Assembly: GCF_003641205.1 (NCBI RefSeq)
Contig: NZ_CP032762.1
Location: forward strand, 4,340,001 to 4,404,000
DNA from: Rhodococcus sp. P1Y
Lineage (GTDB): Bacteria; Actinomycetota; Actinomycetes; Mycobacteriales; Mycobacteriaceae
Length of the DNA stretch: 64,000 nt
Direction: 5' to 3'
In this document: in pieces, positions 63,028-64,000 of the stretch
Layout of the letters: each line of letters begins with the position of its first letter
Numbering within the stretch: the first letter of the stretch is position 1
Position numbers and translations under genes: made by a program
The notes under the pieces: generated by a model
What the model saw: the letters and a program-made list of their open reading frames with translations, nothing else
Told to the model about the DNA's origin: nothing
The model's database searches: none

Positions 63028-64000
63028 ATGGCCAAGATGCGCGCAGCCGACGCTGCCGTCAAGATCCTCGAACTCGAAGGCGCTACCACGGCATTCGGAC
63101 TCCCGGGTGCTGCGATCAACCCGTTCTACGCCGCAATGCGTGATCACGGCGGTATTCGCCACGTCCTGGCTCGCCACGTCGAAGGCGCCTCGCACATGGC
63201 CGAAGGATTCACTCGGGCTGCCGCAGGCAACATCGGCATCTGCATCGGCACTTCGGGTCCGGCCGGTACCGACATGATCACCGGACTGTATTCCGCTATG
63301 GCCGATTCGATTCCGATTCTCGCCATCACCGGCCAGGCGCCCGTCGCACGCCTGCACAAAGAGGACTTCCAGGCCGTCGACATTGCCTCCATCGCCGCAC
63401 CGGTGACGAAGATGGCGATGACCGTCCTCGAACCGGCGCAGGTCCCCGGGGCATTCGCTCAGGCGTTCCACCTCATGCGCTCCGGACGTCCCGGACCGGT
63501 GCTCATCGATCTGCCCATCGACGTGCAGCTCGCCGAGATCGACTTCGACCCCGACACGTACCAGTCGCTTCCCGTACACAAGCCGCTGTGTTCGCGTGCA
63601 CAGGCCGAGAAGGCCATCGACATGCTGCTCGCGTCGGAACGGCCATTGATCGTGGCAGGCGGGGGCATCATCAACGCCGATGCCTCGGACCTACTCGTCG
63701 AGCTGGCGGAGCTTCTCGACGTGCCCGTCATCCCGACGCTCATGGGCTGGGGCACTATCCCCGACGACCACCGGCTGGCTGCAGGAATGGTCGGCCTCCA
63801 GACTGCGCACCGATACGGAAACGCGACGCTGCTCGCATCGGACTTCGTCCTCGGCATCGGAAACCGCTGGGCCAACCGCCACACGGGTGGACTCGATACC
63901 TACCGCAAGGGCCGCACGTTCATCCATGTCGACATCGAGCCGACGCAGATCGGTCGCGTCTTCGCACCCGATTACGGCATCATCTCCGACGCCAAAGCCG
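63028..64000 (+). CDS. gcl: glyoxylate carboligase, C-terminus beyond window edge
   Basis: A thiamine-diphosphate enzyme that joins two glyoxylates to tartronate semialdehyde and CO2. About 324 residues are visible: [44 protein letters not shown], the central domain [10 protein letters not shown] and [12 protein letters not shown]. Position 51 is Val (ARHVEGASH), the known Gcl replacement of the otherwise universal ThDP glutamate. The ATG is 1 base after the glxR stop. The ThDP-binding domain lies outside the window. Confidence 0.95.
   Translation, partial: MAKMRAADAAVKILELEGATTAFGLPGAAINPFYAAMRDHGGIRHVLARHVEGASHMAEGFTRAAAGNIGICIGTSGPAGTDMITGLYSAMADSIPILAITGQAPVARLHKEDFQAVDIASIAAPVTKMAMTVLEPAQVPGAFAQAFHLMRSGRPGPVLIDLPIDVQLAEIDFDPDTYQSLPVHKPLCSRAQAEKAIDMLLASERPLIVAGGGIINADASDLLVELAELLDVPVIPTLMGWGTIPDDHRLAAGMVGLQTAHRYGNATLLASDFVLGIGNRWANRHTGGLDTYRKGRTFIHVDIEPTQIGRVFAPDYGIISDAKA

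Overview
The window is a high-GC actinobacterial chromosome segment, most likely from a Rhodococcus-type member of the Mycobacteriales. The evidence is mycothiol-linked enzymes (a maleylpyruvate isomerase-type protein and a CPWC DsbA-fold reductase), the cytochrome aa3 accessory subunit CtaJ, a mycolate reductase (CmrA), paired clpP1/clpP2, a giant NAD-dependent glutamate dehydrogenase, and gene order that closely follows two stretches of the M. tuberculosis chromosome. From memory of family order these are Rv2457c-Rv2478c (about 4.3-30.7 kb here) and Rv2509-Rv2511 (about 48.3-51.5 kb). Between and around these conserved blocks lie catabolic and regulatory genes typical of rhodococci.

Layout. 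(1) 0-4.2 kb: lower beta-ketoadipate pathway. pcaJ/pcaI (CoA transferase) face away from pcaD-pcaR-pcaF (enol-lactone hydrolase, IclR regulator, thiolase). pcaD carries an apparent one-base deletion. The ring-cleavage genes pcaHGB and a pcaC fusion, known from other rhodococci at this position, are absent. (2) 4.3-8.7 kb: clpX, clpP2, clpP1, tig (proteolysis and folding). (3) 8.8-31.5 kb: tRNA-Pro, tRNA-Gly, a mycothiol-dependent-type enzyme, a DUF1542-like membrane protein, nei1, rpiB, a DUF429 protein, a DsbA-like reductase, pepN, a DUF5130 protein, ctaJ, an HNH protein, mscS, glbO, a cupin, aglA, two hotdog thioesterases flanking the glutamate dehydrogenase, ettA, an SSB paralogue and a YigZ/IMPACT protein. 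(4) 31.5-39.8 kb: an ABC exporter with a MarR regulator and a palindromic operator, a CopD/CtaG-type membrane protein, an XdhC protein, tRNA-Arg, an N5-(carboxyethyl)ornithine synthase-like dehydrogenase and a PucR/CdaR-type regulator. (5) 40-45.6 kb: a DesA3-type acyl desaturase with its ferredoxin reductase and a small partner protein, a TetR regulator, an epoxide-hydrolase-like enzyme and an MFS exporter. (6) 45.7-54 kb: PadR plus an FadH-type reductase, cmrA, a HerA-like ATPase, orn, tRNA-His, an M23 endopeptidase and an L,D-transpeptidase lipoprotein (cell-wall remodelling). (7) 54.2-56.6 kb: an EthA-type flavin monooxygenase and a short-chain dehydrogenase. (8) 56.7-64 kb: a purine/ureide to glycerate module: IclR regulator, urate permease, uricase, HIU hydrolase and OHCU decarboxylase on one strand; a lone allophanate-hydrolase C-terminal-like protein, hydroxypyruvate isomerase, tartronate semialdehyde reductase and glyoxylate carboligase on the other.

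How it fits together. The urate module takes urate to allantoin and, with ureide-degrading enzymes presumably beyond the right edge, disposes of the glyoxylate through Gcl, Hyi and GlxR. Near-identical TTCCG-N5-CGGA-type palindromes lie before both divergent arms and before the IclR gene, which suggests one regulator controls the whole module. The pca genes serve whatever upper pathway supplies beta-ketoadipate enol-lactone, probably the catechol branch. Most other genes are housekeeping. No insertion sequence, prophage, CRISPR array or plasmid feature was seen; the unusual elements are small palindromes, short repeats and small ORFs.
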